A stretch of 50,489 nt of DNA, taken from positions 1 to 50,489 of IMG/VR virus record IMGVR_UViG_3300019360_000283; one strand, 5' to 3'. Source of the stretch: a virus. Made by a program: the position numbers and the translations under genes. The notes below the pieces were generated by a model that saw only the letters and a program-made list of their open reading frames with translations, made no database searches and was not told where the DNA came from. Of the stretch, positions 33,723 to 41,572 are shown piece by piece (the first letter of the stretch is position 1; every line of letters starts with the position of its first letter).

Positions 33723-34786
33723 TCGAACAGCTCTCCCGCAGCACGCAGTTCGCCGCGCCCCTCGATCAGCTCAAGCGTTCGGAGGTAGCTGAGCGAGTTG
33801 TCGACGTGTCGGCTGGTGACGGAGTACCCCGAGGCGCACGCGACCTCGTCCCGGGTCATGGCTCGCGGATAGGCGTCCACCAGGACCCTGAGCATCTCGC
33901 CGGGCGCTTTCCCGGCTTCTCTTATCCAGTAATCGATCAGGGCCTTGCCGGTGGGAAGCTGATCCCACGGGCCCAGCGCCGCGAGTCCCGCTTCAGTAAT
34001 CACGAGCGAGTCGCCCGGCCCCTGAATGTGCCCGCTGGACCGGAGCGTGCTGATCGTGTTGTCCACGTGACGGCTCTTCGCGGAGTAGCCGCTGAAGACC
34101 GCGAGCTGGTTCCGGCGGGTCCCCTTCCCCTGTCGGTTGGCCAGGACGGTCAGGAACGCGCGGTGGACGCGGCCGAGGGACTCGCCGGTTGCGCGCGCCG
34201 GGGCTGCATGCCGGGAGGGAGCGACGGGGCGGGGCGTCTCGTTGGGTGTATGGGGAAGCGTAATGGGGCCGTGGAGCGGCGCATTCAAGGCGCGATAGAT
34301 TGGGCCGATCGCCTCCCCGTGCGCGACGCGGGCGGCCTCGACCGCCGCAATGGACCTATCCACCGCGGCGCCATACGCTTTCGTGGCTGCCTCGAGGCGG
34401 GCGAGCAGTTTCGGCTGCAGGACCGGCTTCTCGATGACCTTCGCCGGCGCTGCCGGCTGGGTGGTGGGCTTCGCCGCGAGCTGGCGCTTCAGGTCCGCGA
34501 TCTGTTTCTGCAGCTCCTTCGGGTCCTCGGCCTTCCGTCGCTCGATCGTGGCCGCCATCCGCTTGCGGAACTTCTCGATGTCCACCGGCGCCAGGCGGCG
34601 CGGTTCGACGCGCTGCTTGCCGGGCTCCGGTGTCGCCGACGAGTTGAACGTCCGCCGCTCCCGGATGCGGATCTTGCGGAAGATCGCCGGATCGCCCCCC
34701 GGCTCCCACAGCCAGGCCTCGCCTAGCGCGAGGGAGGACATCGACTCGTTGAGGGCGAGCAGCTCGGCCTCGGTGCCGTGGGACAC
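33719..34786 (-). pseudogene. 3' part of a HerA-like ATPase with tandem winged-helix tail
   Basis: This is a 355-residue open frame from a GTG at 34786. Its start (SHGTEAELLALNESMSSLAL) and LGEAWLWEPGGDPAIFRKIR are the usual C-terminal part of a phage HerA/FtsK-like ATPase, and the frame continues upstream of the GTG with LRTVGPNDRKAIDGY. Then come a Lys/Glu coiled coil (about residues 70-105), an Ala/Pro linker and two similar winged-helix repeats (RNQLAVFSGYSAKSRHVDNT and RDEVACASGYSVTSRHVDNS). The matching 5' part is the next entry; the two are in different frames. It may still be translated as a DNA-binding fragment. Confidence 0.6.
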
Positions 34787-35349
34787 GACGTAGCCGTCGA
34801 TCGCCTTCCGGTCGTTCGGCCCGACCGTGCGCAGGACGCTCCGAGCAGCCGCGGGCTCGTCTCGCCGCTGCCTTTCCGCATCTGCTGCGGAATGAACCGG
34901 TCCGCCTCGTCGATGAAGAGGTGCAGGGGGAAATCGCGCCCGGGCTGCGCCTTCGCGCGGTAGAGCCGTTCGGCGAAGTCCACGGCGAACTGCCGCTCAG
35001 CCTCTCCGGATTCGAACATCGAGAAGTCGATGACGTAGAAGCCGGGCTCCTCGGTCACGAGGTCCGCGACGAGGGCGCCCCCGTTCCGCTCGATCGGCAT
35101 GTCCTGGTGCTGCCCGCCGAGGATCACGACCGGCAGCCCCTCACCCTTTCCGTCGGCCGAGCTCCTGAGGCCCCACCAGGCGCCCGTCGGGTCGAGCGCG
35201 ACGAACGGCTGCTTCGCCGCGACCATCTCCTCGGCGATCACGGAGGCCGTGTAGGTCTTGCCCTTGCGCCGCTGGGCGAGGATCGCGGCGGTCTTGGTGG
35301 CGAAGTCCTGGCCGAGTGAGACGCCCTGGGCGATGTGGAGGCGGGTCAA
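34723..35349 (-). pseudogene. 5' part of a HerA/FtsK-like ATPase, truncated by internal deletion
   Basis: The fragment has 208 residues from a TTG at 35349 (overlap TTGA, GGAG upstream). It has Walker A (QRRKGKTYTAS, about residues 25-33), the linker block PFVALDPTGAWWGLRSS, PVVILGGQHQDMPIERNGGA, and Walker B (HLFIDEADRF). After SPRLLGA the frame turns into out-of-frame Ser/Arg/Pro-rich sequence and stops. The region that usually follows (RRGRxxG...SQRPA...) is missing. An internal loss of roughly 100-120 bases, not a multiple of three, is the simplest reading. Intact members are predicted DNA translocases. Confidence 0.65.
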
Positions 35350-35777
35350 ACCGTCTCCTTCCGCATAGCGCGGCTCCCAGCCCGGAGCGCCCCTATGGCT
35401 TCGAGCCAGTCCTCGAAGGCGATGAAGGACGGGTCCCACGCCCAGGAGGCGAGCCCAGAGTGTGCTGACGCGGTAATGAACGCCAGGTCCCAAACACGCA
35501 TCAAGTCCTCATTCGTCGGGCGCTGCGGTTCTTTGAGGCGTGCGCGCATCTCACGCACCGCAGCGATGTTTTCCTCGAAGAACTTCTTTGGCGAGTAGGG
35601 TCTTGCACCGGCACCGAGTCCTGTTGCGTCCGCAAGATCTTGGAGCGCACCCATCCATTGCCCGATCTCGTCGTGCGTGTCCGGTTCCAAGAGCGCGTCG
35701 ATGAGGCGGTAGACTTCGATCTTGGTAAGCACCGCCTTGTCTACCGCCTCCCGGAGTTCGGTGAGTTTGTCTGTCAT
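35346..35777 (-). CDS. Hypothetical helical protein
   Basis: The protein has 143 residues from the ATG at 35777 (MTDKLTELREAVDKAVLTKI). It is mostly helical and acidic, with a Trp-rich end (SWAWDPSFIAFEDWLEAIGA). It is coupled to the ATPase gene by TTGA overlap, so it may partner with it. No motif or known family was recognised. Confidence 0.6.
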   Translation of the reverse strand: MTDKLTELREAVDKAVLTKIEVYRLIDALLEPDTHDEIGQWMGALQDLADATGLGAGARPYSPKKFFEENIAAVREMRARLKEPQRPTNEDLMRVWDLAFITASAHSGLASWAWDPSFIAFEDWLEAIGALRAGSRAMRKETV

Positions 35778-36004
35778 GGCGTTAGTCCTCCCGCCAGCGC
35801 CTTCATCGCCGCGTCCCACATGACGTAGACCTCTTCCTGTGTCGTGGCTTGGACAGCGCAACCGCACGCTGTGCACCTGAGACAGAATAGGTCGAAGTCC
35901 TCATCCAACCGGATTGTCACAGAGACGTTTCCCGCCTCAACGAAATCGTCAGGTCCGCAAACGCAGTCTTCAATCTCGCGGTCGGTCTGCTTCCATTCGT
36001 TCAC
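35774..36004 (-). CDS. Small cysteine-rich zinc-ribbon-like protein
   Basis: The protein has 76 residues from the GTG at 36004 (GTGA overlap). Two cysteine pairs lie far apart, CVC at 14-16 and CLRCTACGC at 41-49, the second looking like a zinc knuckle. Sequence EVYVMWDAAMKALAG ends it. It is the first of five neighbouring small cysteine proteins with four-base overlaps. Function unknown. Confidence 0.65.
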   Translation of the reverse strand: MNEWKQTDREIEDCVCGPDDFVEAGNVSVTIRLDEDFDLFCLRCTACGCAVQATTQEEVYVMWDAAMKALAGGLTP

Positions 36005-36222
36005 CGGGCCGGCTCCGGGAACCGCTGGCTCCGCGCAGCCTTGATCGCGGAGGCGACCGACTCGAGGTGATCTCTTGAGCCCGCGGAGTGCTTCCACTGC
36101 TTCCAGACTTCCGCCTTGAGGAAGAAGGGCACGTGGCGCCAGCAGGGCCAGCACATGACGTGCGTTTCGATCCGGCGGAGGTTGCGGCAGCCGGGGACCG
36201 GGCATGGCAGCGCGAGCTTCAC
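36001..36222 (-). CDS. Small zinc-finger-like protein
   Basis: The protein has 73 residues from the GTG at 36222, overlapping the upstream stop by GTGA. CPVPGC and CWPC, 12 residues apart, form a treble-clef-like site, with a basic helical tail (HLESVASAIKAARSQRFPEP). It is probably DNA- or protein-binding. The longer in-frame start upstream would run into the neighbouring gene and is rejected. Confidence 0.65.
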   Translation of the reverse strand: MKLALPCPVPGCRNLRRIETHVMCWPCWRHVPFFLKAEVWKQWKHSAGSRDHLESVASAIKAARSQRFPEPAR

Positions 36223-36386
36223 AGCTCGATCCCCTGACACGCCGAGCAGACCGCGATCTCGATCCATGCGCAGCCGCCCGGGCAGGCGTCGAACTCGGTG
36301 CATCCGCAGAAGACGCACGAGCTCGCCTGGACCGCGATCGCGAAGGCGACCACATCGAGGCCGATCCTGAGGATCGCCGGGTTCAT
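36219..36386 (-). CDS. Very small cysteine protein (55 residues)
   Basis: The ATG at 36386 overlaps the upstream stop (ATGA), and the TGA at 36219 overlaps the next GTG. The first 20 residues (MNPAILRIGLDVVAFAIAVQ) are hydrophobic. They are followed by CVFCGC, CPGGC and CSAC, seven cysteines in a C-x2-C...C-x3-C...C-x2-C layout typical of small phage zinc ribbons. The frame was translated by hand and the fit of both overlaps supports it. Confidence 0.7.
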   Translation of the reverse strand: MNPAILRIGLDVVAFAIAVQASSCVFCGCTEFDACPGGCAWIEIAVCSACQGIEL

Positions 36387-36727
36387 TCGGTCTCACCGCC
36401 ACGCTGCCGGCGGTCGATCTCGGCCGCGATCAGGGCACCGGCCTTCACCAGGTTGCGGATCGGCGTGGAGGGCTTCCAGTACTCCGCGTCCCACGGCCAG
36501 TACGGTGGTGCACCCGTAAACCCCGCCGTAAGGCGAGTGCCTCGGAGCAGGTAGGAGTGGGCTGCCCGAATCAGCGCCGGCCCGCCCGGTGCGTACTCTC
36601 CATGACTGGAATCATCGTGTGCGGCGTCGTAGCCCTCGACCTCGATCTGCCTCTGCCGCTCGGCCGCGATCAGTTCGGCGCCGGTCATCTTCCTCGCCTG
36701 GGCCGGCGCGCTCTCGGTATCGCTCAT
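36383..36727 (-). CDS. Conserved phage protein of unknown function (ERxRQ...WPW type)
   Basis: The protein has 114 residues from the ATG at 36727. ELIAAERQRQIEVEGYDAAH with DDSSHGEYAPGG, then WPWDAEYWKPS and a closing NLVKAGALIAAEIDRRQR, is the signature of a widespread small phage protein of unknown function. It has no membrane segment. The ATGA overlap with its neighbour shows it is part of the operon. Confidence 0.75.
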   Translation of the reverse strand: MSDTESAPAQARKMTGAELIAAERQRQIEVEGYDAAHDDSSHGEYAPGGPALIRAAHSYLLRGTRLTAGFTGAPPYWPWDAEYWKPSTPIRNLVKAGALIAAEIDRRQRGGETE

Positions 36728-36894
36728 GAGCCACTCCTGGTCTCGATTGCCGCCGAGGGATCCGGCGGGTGACAACTGATGCAGATCCACGGACCGTGCG
36801 GGAGTCGCCAGAACACGTCCCCCTTGCAACAGCGGCAAGGCGGATCGTCGAGCGGCGCCGGCGGACGCAGGTCCACCTCCACGCTGTCCGTCAC
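36724..36894 (-). CDS. Small zinc-ribbon protein (56 residues)
   Basis: The GTG at 36894 overlaps the upstream stop (GTGA). CRCC at 20-23 and CISC with HPP at 38-44 make a C-x2-C...C-x2-C ribbon around FWRLPHGPWI. This layout (CxxC, W/F-rich loop, CxxCHPP) is common among small phage proteins whose role is unknown. Too short for some gene finders, but both overlaps and the cysteine pattern support it. Confidence 0.7.
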   Translation of the reverse strand: MTDSVEVDLRPPAPLDDPPCRCCKGDVFWRLPHGPWICISCHPPDPSAAIETRSGS

Positions 36895-37088
36895 TGCCCC
36901 GGCTCCTCTCTCTCGTTCATGTAGCCTGGCGCCTTGAACGGGCGCTTGCAGGCCGAGCACCACATGCGGCCCGGACGCTTCCGGTCCGGCTTCGCCGGGC
37001 GGCCGCACCGGTTGCATCGGGCGACGCGATGGCGCACGTCGGCTTCGTGCTCCTTGTGCTCGCGCCAGTAATCCCCGACCTCTCCCAT
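36891..37088 (-). CDS. Small zinc-ribbon protein (65 residues)
   Basis: The ATG at 37088 begins MGEVGDYWREHKEHEADVRH, followed by CNRC and CSAC 16 residues apart, a classical zinc ribbon, and a short tail (GYMNEREEPG). It overlaps the next gene by GTGA. The helical, charged N-terminus plus ribbon is a recurrent small-phage-protein plan without known function. Confidence 0.7.
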   Translation of the reverse strand: MGEVGDYWREHKEHEADVRHRVARCNRCGRPAKPDRKRPGRMWCSACKRPFKAPGYMNEREEPGQ

Positions 37089-37113
37089 CGCCCCGTCTCC
37101 TGGAATACGGCCA

Positions 37114-37148
37114 GCGCCGCCCCCGCCCATCTCGAACGGGAGCGGCGC
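37114..37148. terminator. GC-rich hairpin after the Ig-like gene
   Basis: GCGCCGC, a mismatch and CCCG pair with CGGG and GCGGCGC across an 11-base loop. It lies eight bases beyond the stop of the 37156-37599 gene on the minus strand. No T run follows, so it is a candidate pause, processing or terminator site between that gene and the zinc-ribbon cluster. Confidence 0.45.
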
Positions 37149-37155
37149 AAGAGTC

Positions 37156-37599
37156 CTAGAGGATCGGCTTGAGCTCCGGTTCTCCCACCGTCGCGTTCAG
37201 CCGCTCGGCCTCGGGCGACACCACCGAGATCTCGAACGTCTCGGAGATGTTGCGGATTTCGTCCAGGTCGAGGTCGACGTCCGCCGTCACGGTGATCGTC
37301 GCGACGCCGGTGCCCTCGCCGGAGATGAACTCGACCGACCGGCCATCCGCCAGGACGGGGCCGAGCACGCCGATGCTGTCGTCGCCCGAGTCCCGCTGCC
37401 AGATGGGATCCCCGTCGATGTTCGCCGGCTTGCCGGCGGCAGTCGTCGGGGCGATCGAGAGGAGCACCTTCTGCTCGTTCGTGATCTGTTTCTGCACCAT
37501 GCGTCCACTTCCTTTCAGGGCCACGGGCCCGATGACGACTCGCAGCGAGTCGGGTTTCTTGTGACAGCCGAGGAGCTGACAGAGCAGCCGGCGGATCAC
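37156..37599 (-). CDS. Ig-like domain protein with short basic N-terminal extension
   Basis: The protein has 147 residues from a GTG at 37599 (GTGA overlap). An in-frame ATG at 37500 with a good AAAGGAAG upstream would give a 114-residue form. That shorter part (MVQKQITNEQKVLLSIAPTT, then GVATITVTADVDLDLDE and FEISVVSPEAERLNAT) is a bacterial Ig-like beta sandwich, known from phage virion decoration and host-surface proteins. The first 33 residues (RRLLCQLLGCHKKP) resemble short phage N-termini. Which start is used cannot be decided by eye. Confidence 0.6.
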   Translation of the reverse strand: MIRRLLCQLLGCHKKPDSLRVVIGPVALKGSGRMVQKQITNEQKVLLSIAPTTAAGKPANIDGDPIWQRDSGDDSIGVLGPVLADGRSVEFISGEGTGVATITVTADVDLDLDEIRNISETFEISVVSPEAERLNATVGEPELKPIL

Positions 37600-39098
37600 T
37601 TCTTCTTCCTCGCCTTCTTCTCCGGCGCCGCGGCGCGCTTAGCTCTCTTCGCCGGCGCGTCCTCCGACTTCGGTTGTTCGACAACGGGAGCGTGCTCGTC
37701 GAGGATCTTCTGCACGTCGACGCCAAAGTCCTTCCCGAGTTCAGGGAAGTCATCCTGCGCAACCCACTCGGCCACCTGACCGATCAGGTGATAGGCGCCG
37801 GCGCGCACCAAATCTTCGAGCGACTTGAGCTTCGGGATCTTGTTCTCCCAGACATGGCGCGCCACCAGCTGGGCCGCTGGACCGCCAGGCTTCGCGTCCA
37901 TCTCGGAGATGCGTTCCTGGAAAGCCTGGAGGATCGCGGGGCGGGCCTTCTTGAAGCGCTCGCGCACGGCCTCCTCCCGCCTGCGCTCCTCTTCGTAGGC
38001 CGCCTGTCGTTTGGCTTGGCTCTGCGACGACGTCCGAGAGGCGGGTTTCGGTTTCTTCCGCTCCGGCCAGTGGATCCCGCACGACCTGTTCACGCAGACG
38101 CGCAGCGTCTCTCCGCGTGCCGGTCCCGCGCCGAACACGCCCAGCACGCTCTTCTCGCAGGTCTGAGATTTACGCCGCTTCGTGCCGTATCTGTCCTGCT
38201 CGCTCTCGAGGCCCTCCCCCGTGGCGTTCTTCCAGGAGACGACGCTGTAGATGCGCTGGCCACCCGGCTCCCGCACTTCCGGTGAGGTCGCATGCTGATG
38301 GGTGATGAGGACGATCTTCTGCTTCGCCTCAGTCGCCTCTTCGATGGCGCGCGCGGTCTCCGGAAAGAGAATCTGCTCGACCTGGTCCGTCTTGAACCGG
38401 ACGTTCTTGTCGATCCAGCCTTCGAGCTCGCGCACGCTCTTGGCCTTCCGGTATCCGAACTTCGGCGTCTTGGCGTCCGGCCGGAACAGCACATCGTCGT
38501 GCTGCCAGAGGGGCGAGGTCCTCGAATCGGGCTCGCCGAGCACCATCTTCTGTTGGGCGGGTGCGAGCCGCGAGATCAGGATCGCGTGGCCCGGCGTGAT
38601 CTCGCCAGCCAGAAATACCGTCTGCCCCTCCGGGATCAGCTCCAGCAGCTTGATCCGGTCGTAGACGTATTTCTCGGACTTCCCCACCTGATGCGCGATG
38701 CGCGCGGCGTCCCGGCCGAAGCCCATGAGCGCCTTGTAGCCGGCGGCCTCCTCGAGGGGATGGAGATCCCGGCGCTGCAGGTTCTCGATGACCTGGATCT
38801 CGATGACCGCCTCCTCGTCGAGATCCCGGATCGTGGCGGGGATGGAATCGAGGCCGGCCGCCTTCGCCGCGCGGAAGCGGCACTCGCCCGCGACGACCTC
38901 GTATCCCTCTCCGGCGCGGCGGAGCAGGAGCGGCTGCAGGACTCCCTTGCGCGCGATCGATTCGCTCAGTTCCTCGAGGTAGGACTTGTCGAAGATCTTC
39001 CGGGGATTCGTCCGCGACGGGACGATCTGGTCGATCGGGATCATGACCGCGGCGCTCGCCGGCGCCTCGGTGTGTTCAGCGGTTGCGGCCTTGTTCAT
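37596..39098 (-). CDS. ParB/RepB-type partition-like protein
   Basis: The protein has 500 residues from the ATG at 39098 (overlap ATGA, GGGAGG upstream). The ParB N-terminal domain carries PIDQIVPSRTNPRKIFDKSY, VLQPLLLRRAGEGYEVVAGE and the CTPase/arginine region CRFRAAKAAG. The HTH follows (ENLQRRDLHPLEEAAGYKAL; KSEKYVYDRIKLLELIPEGQ). A long C-terminal extension has a Lys/Arg-rich helical tail. No ParA gene is next to it. In phages such proteins may take part in partition, gene control or recombination with the SbcCD pair; that is inference. Confidence 0.85.
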   Translation of the reverse strand: MNKAATAEHTEAPASAAVMIPIDQIVPSRTNPRKIFDKSYLEELSESIARKGVLQPLLLRRAGEGYEVVAGECRFRAAKAAGLDSIPATIRDLDEEAVIEIQVIENLQRRDLHPLEEAAGYKALMGFGRDAARIAHQVGKSEKYVYDRIKLLELIPEGQTVFLAGEITPGHAILISRLAPAQQKMVLGEPDSRTSPLWQHDDVLFRPDAKTPKFGYRKAKSVRELEGWIDKNVRFKTDQVEQILFPETARAIEEATEAKQKIVLITHQHATSPEVREPGGQRIYSVVSWKNATGEGLESEQDRYGTKRRKSQTCEKSVLGVFGAGPARGETLRVCVNRSCGIHWPERKKPKPASRTSSQSQAKRQAAYEEERRREEAVRERFKKARPAILQAFQERISEMDAKPGGPAAQLVARHVWENKIPKLKSLEDLVRAGAYHLIGQVAEWVAQDDFPELGKDFGVDVQKILDEHAPVVEQPKSEDAPAKRAKRAAAPEKKARKKK

Positions 39099-41572
39099 GC
39101 AGCCTCCCTGAGAGCGCCGATCCGGACTGCGCCGTCGGCGACGTGGACCTGGACGTCCGAGGCCTCGTAGACCTCGGGCACGTGCGCGACAAAGAGCACC
39201 TGGTGGAACCCGCCGAGCTGCATCGCGCGGCGGAGCATCGCGACGTAGCGGCCGGCGTTCTTCGGATCGAGCGCGCCGGCGGTCTCGTCGCGGAAGAGCG
39301 TCTGCCACCGGATCCCGCTCTTTCGGGCATTGAAGATGGAGATCGCGAGCCCGATCGCCTCGCCCACGATCACCCGCTCCCCGCCGGAGAGCGCCTCGAC
39401 CGGGCGGGTCTCGCCGCGGTCGAAGACCTGGATGTCGAAGGCCTCGACGAACTCGCCGGCGGCGGAGCGCTTCTCGCGGAGGGTCTCGAAGGTGATGCTG
39501 AAGCGCGGCCCGTAGCAGGCCTCGAGCAGATCGTTCGTGATTCGGGCGACCTCGGGCCCGGCCGCATCGATCTCCAGCGCCTGGACGCCGTCCCGGCCGA
39601 GGGCTGTGGCGAGGAGCCGCCAGTCCCCCAGCTCGCGCTCGACCGCCGCGACCTTCTCCTGCATCTCCGCCCGCTGTCCTGCGCGCGCCTGGAGCGCCTG
39701 CAGGGCAGCCCGGGCCCGCTCGAGTGCCCGGTCCGCGTCGCGCGCCAGATCCTCGGCCTTCTTCGTGCTGCCCTGCGATGCTTCGAGCTTGCGCTCCGCC
39801 TCTTCGAGCGTGAGTCGCCCGATCTCTTCCTGGAACCGGTCCAGCGCCGCCGCGGCTTCCGCGTGTGCCACGGAGGCCAGGTCATGCCGCTCCTGGGCTC
39901 GGGAGATCTCGGCCGCGGCCGTCGCCAGGTCCCGCTCGAGCGCGTCTTCGACCCCCTGGAGTTCCACGAGGTCCGCCCGCACCGTCTCGGCCGCGGCCAC
40001 CAGGTCCGCATCGAGCCGGCTCTGGACCTCGATGCGCTCCTCGCCGGCGAGGCGCAGCTGCTCCTGGGCCCCGGCCGCCGCTCGCACGCGCGCCAGAGCC
40101 TCGGTGATCTCGTCCTGCCGGGTCTCGATCAGGGGCCTTCGCGTCTTCCTCTGGAGCATCGCCCCGGCCCCGGCTTGCACGTCCTGGACCGCGGCGTCCG
40201 CCTTGGCGATCGCCTGCGCGTGGCCGGCGTCCTCTTCCAGGACAGGATTGGCCAGGAGTTCCGCCAGACGCGCTTCGGCGGTCTTCGCGTCGGCCAGCAG
40301 GGGGCACGTGCCGGCGAGGTCGACCTCGACCGGGGCGGGAGCGGCTTCGGGGCACCATGAAGGCGCGGCCGTGCAGGGCGCCTGCACCAGGAGTTCGACC
40401 TGCTCCTGGAGCCGGGACACCTCATTGTTGCGCGCCCGGCGCGCGATCGTGACTGCCGCGTCGGCCGACGCTTTGTTGAACAGGGCCTGGGCCTGCACGT
40501 CGAGGAGTGCCTCGTATTTGACATCTGCCGCATCGAGTCGTCTCTTCTCCGCGGCGAGATCCTTCCGCTCCTGCTCGAGCGTTGCGGCATCCGGGACGTT
40601 CTCCAGGGATGCGCGCAGGCCCTCCTCGCGGCGGGTGATCGCGGCGAGCGCACCATTGGCCCGCTCCCGGGCGATCGGTTCCAGCCGTTCGGAGTGGCGC
40701 ACCTGAATCACCGTCCGCCGGGCGTCTGCCTGGCCCCGGATCCATGGCGGCCGGAACTCGGCCCGCTCCAGGGCAAGTCCCGCCTCCTTGTTTTGCCCGG
40801 CGGATGCAGCCTTGGCCTGCTGGAGCGCCGCGAGACGGGCGCCGGCGCCGCGGAGCCTCTCGACGATCGCGACCCACTCCCGCTCACTCGCACGCGCGTC
40901 CTCGAGCATCGCCTGGCGCGTGCCGGTCGACTCCGTCGCGCTCATGACGGCCTGTTCCGCCAGCGGGAGATCCTCCAGCTCGGCGTCCAGGTCGGCGACG
41001 TGCTGGCGGGCCCGGTCGAGCTTCCTGGCCTCATCCGCGGCGGCCGCGGCCGCGTGCGTCGCCAGAACCTCGAGCATCGCGAGTCCCAGGAGTTCGATGA
41101 AGAGGCCTTTCCGGTCGGTCTTCTTCAAGCCGAGGAAGTTGCCCTGCTTGCCCTGAGCGGCGAAGACGGAGGCCAGCAGGAGATCGCGCGAGCCGAAGCG
41201 CCGCAGGATCTCCGCGTCGAACTCGGCCGCGCGGCCGGTCGTCAGGGAACGGCCGTCTTCGAAGACGTAGCTCTCGCAGGTGCGGCGGTCGGCGTCGATC
41301 TGGACGCGCACCTTGAGCTCGCGGCCGCCGTCGTCGAAGGTGCACTCGATGAAGGCGTCCTTCCCGGCGGCGTATTCGTAGAGCGAGGCGGGCCGGGAGG
41401 CGAACTGCTTGTGCAGCGCCGCCGGCACCGCCTCGAGGAGCGTCGTCTTCCCTGCACCGTTCGGCCCCACCAGGGCGATCAAGCCGGGCCCGAGGGCGTC
41501 GAGGTCGATGCGCACGGGCTCCGCGCCGGCGAATCGGGTCAGGCCGCGAAGGGCGATCTCACGCAGCCTCAT
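39095..41572 (-). CDS. sbcC: SbcC/Rad50-like SMC-type ATPase
   Basis: The protein has 825 residues. Walker A is GPNGAGKTT near residues 36-44, and the C-terminal signature is ALSGGERVIVGEAIGLA with a Walker B/D-loop further on. The middle is a long charged coiled coil. The usual CxxC zinc hook is replaced by a three-cysteine arrangement (APCTAAPSWC and TCPLLADAK, about residues 398-423). It would pair with the SbcD-like nuclease whose gene overlaps by 14 bases, to process DNA ends and hairpins. Confidence 0.88.
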   Translation of the reverse strand: MRLREIALRGLTRFAGAEPVRIDLDALGPGLIALVGPNGAGKTTLLEAVPAALHKQFASRPASLYEYAAGKDAFIECTFDDGGRELKVRVQIDADRRTCESYVFEDGRSLTTGRAAEFDAEILRRFGSRDLLLASVFAAQGKQGNFLGLKKTDRKGLFIELLGLAMLEVLATHAAAAAADEARKLDRARQHVADLDAELEDLPLAEQAVMSATESTGTRQAMLEDARASEREWVAIVERLRGAGARLAALQQAKAASAGQNKEAGLALERAEFRPPWIRGQADARRTVIQVRHSERLEPIARERANGALAAITRREEGLRASLENVPDAATLEQERKDLAAEKRRLDAADVKYEALLDVQAQALFNKASADAAVTIARRARNNEVSRLQEQVELLVQAPCTAAPSWCPEAAPAPVEVDLAGTCPLLADAKTAEARLAELLANPVLEEDAGHAQAIAKADAAVQDVQAGAGAMLQRKTRRPLIETRQDEITEALARVRAAAGAQEQLRLAGEERIEVQSRLDADLVAAAETVRADLVELQGVEDALERDLATAAAEISRAQERHDLASVAHAEAAAALDRFQEEIGRLTLEEAERKLEASQGSTKKAEDLARDADRALERARAALQALQARAGQRAEMQEKVAAVERELGDWRLLATALGRDGVQALEIDAAGPEVARITNDLLEACYGPRFSITFETLREKRSAAGEFVEAFDIQVFDRGETRPVEALSGGERVIVGEAIGLAISIFNARKSGIRWQTLFRDETAGALDPKNAGRYVAMLRRAMQLGGFHQVLFVAHVPEVYEASDVQVHVADGAVRIGALREAA

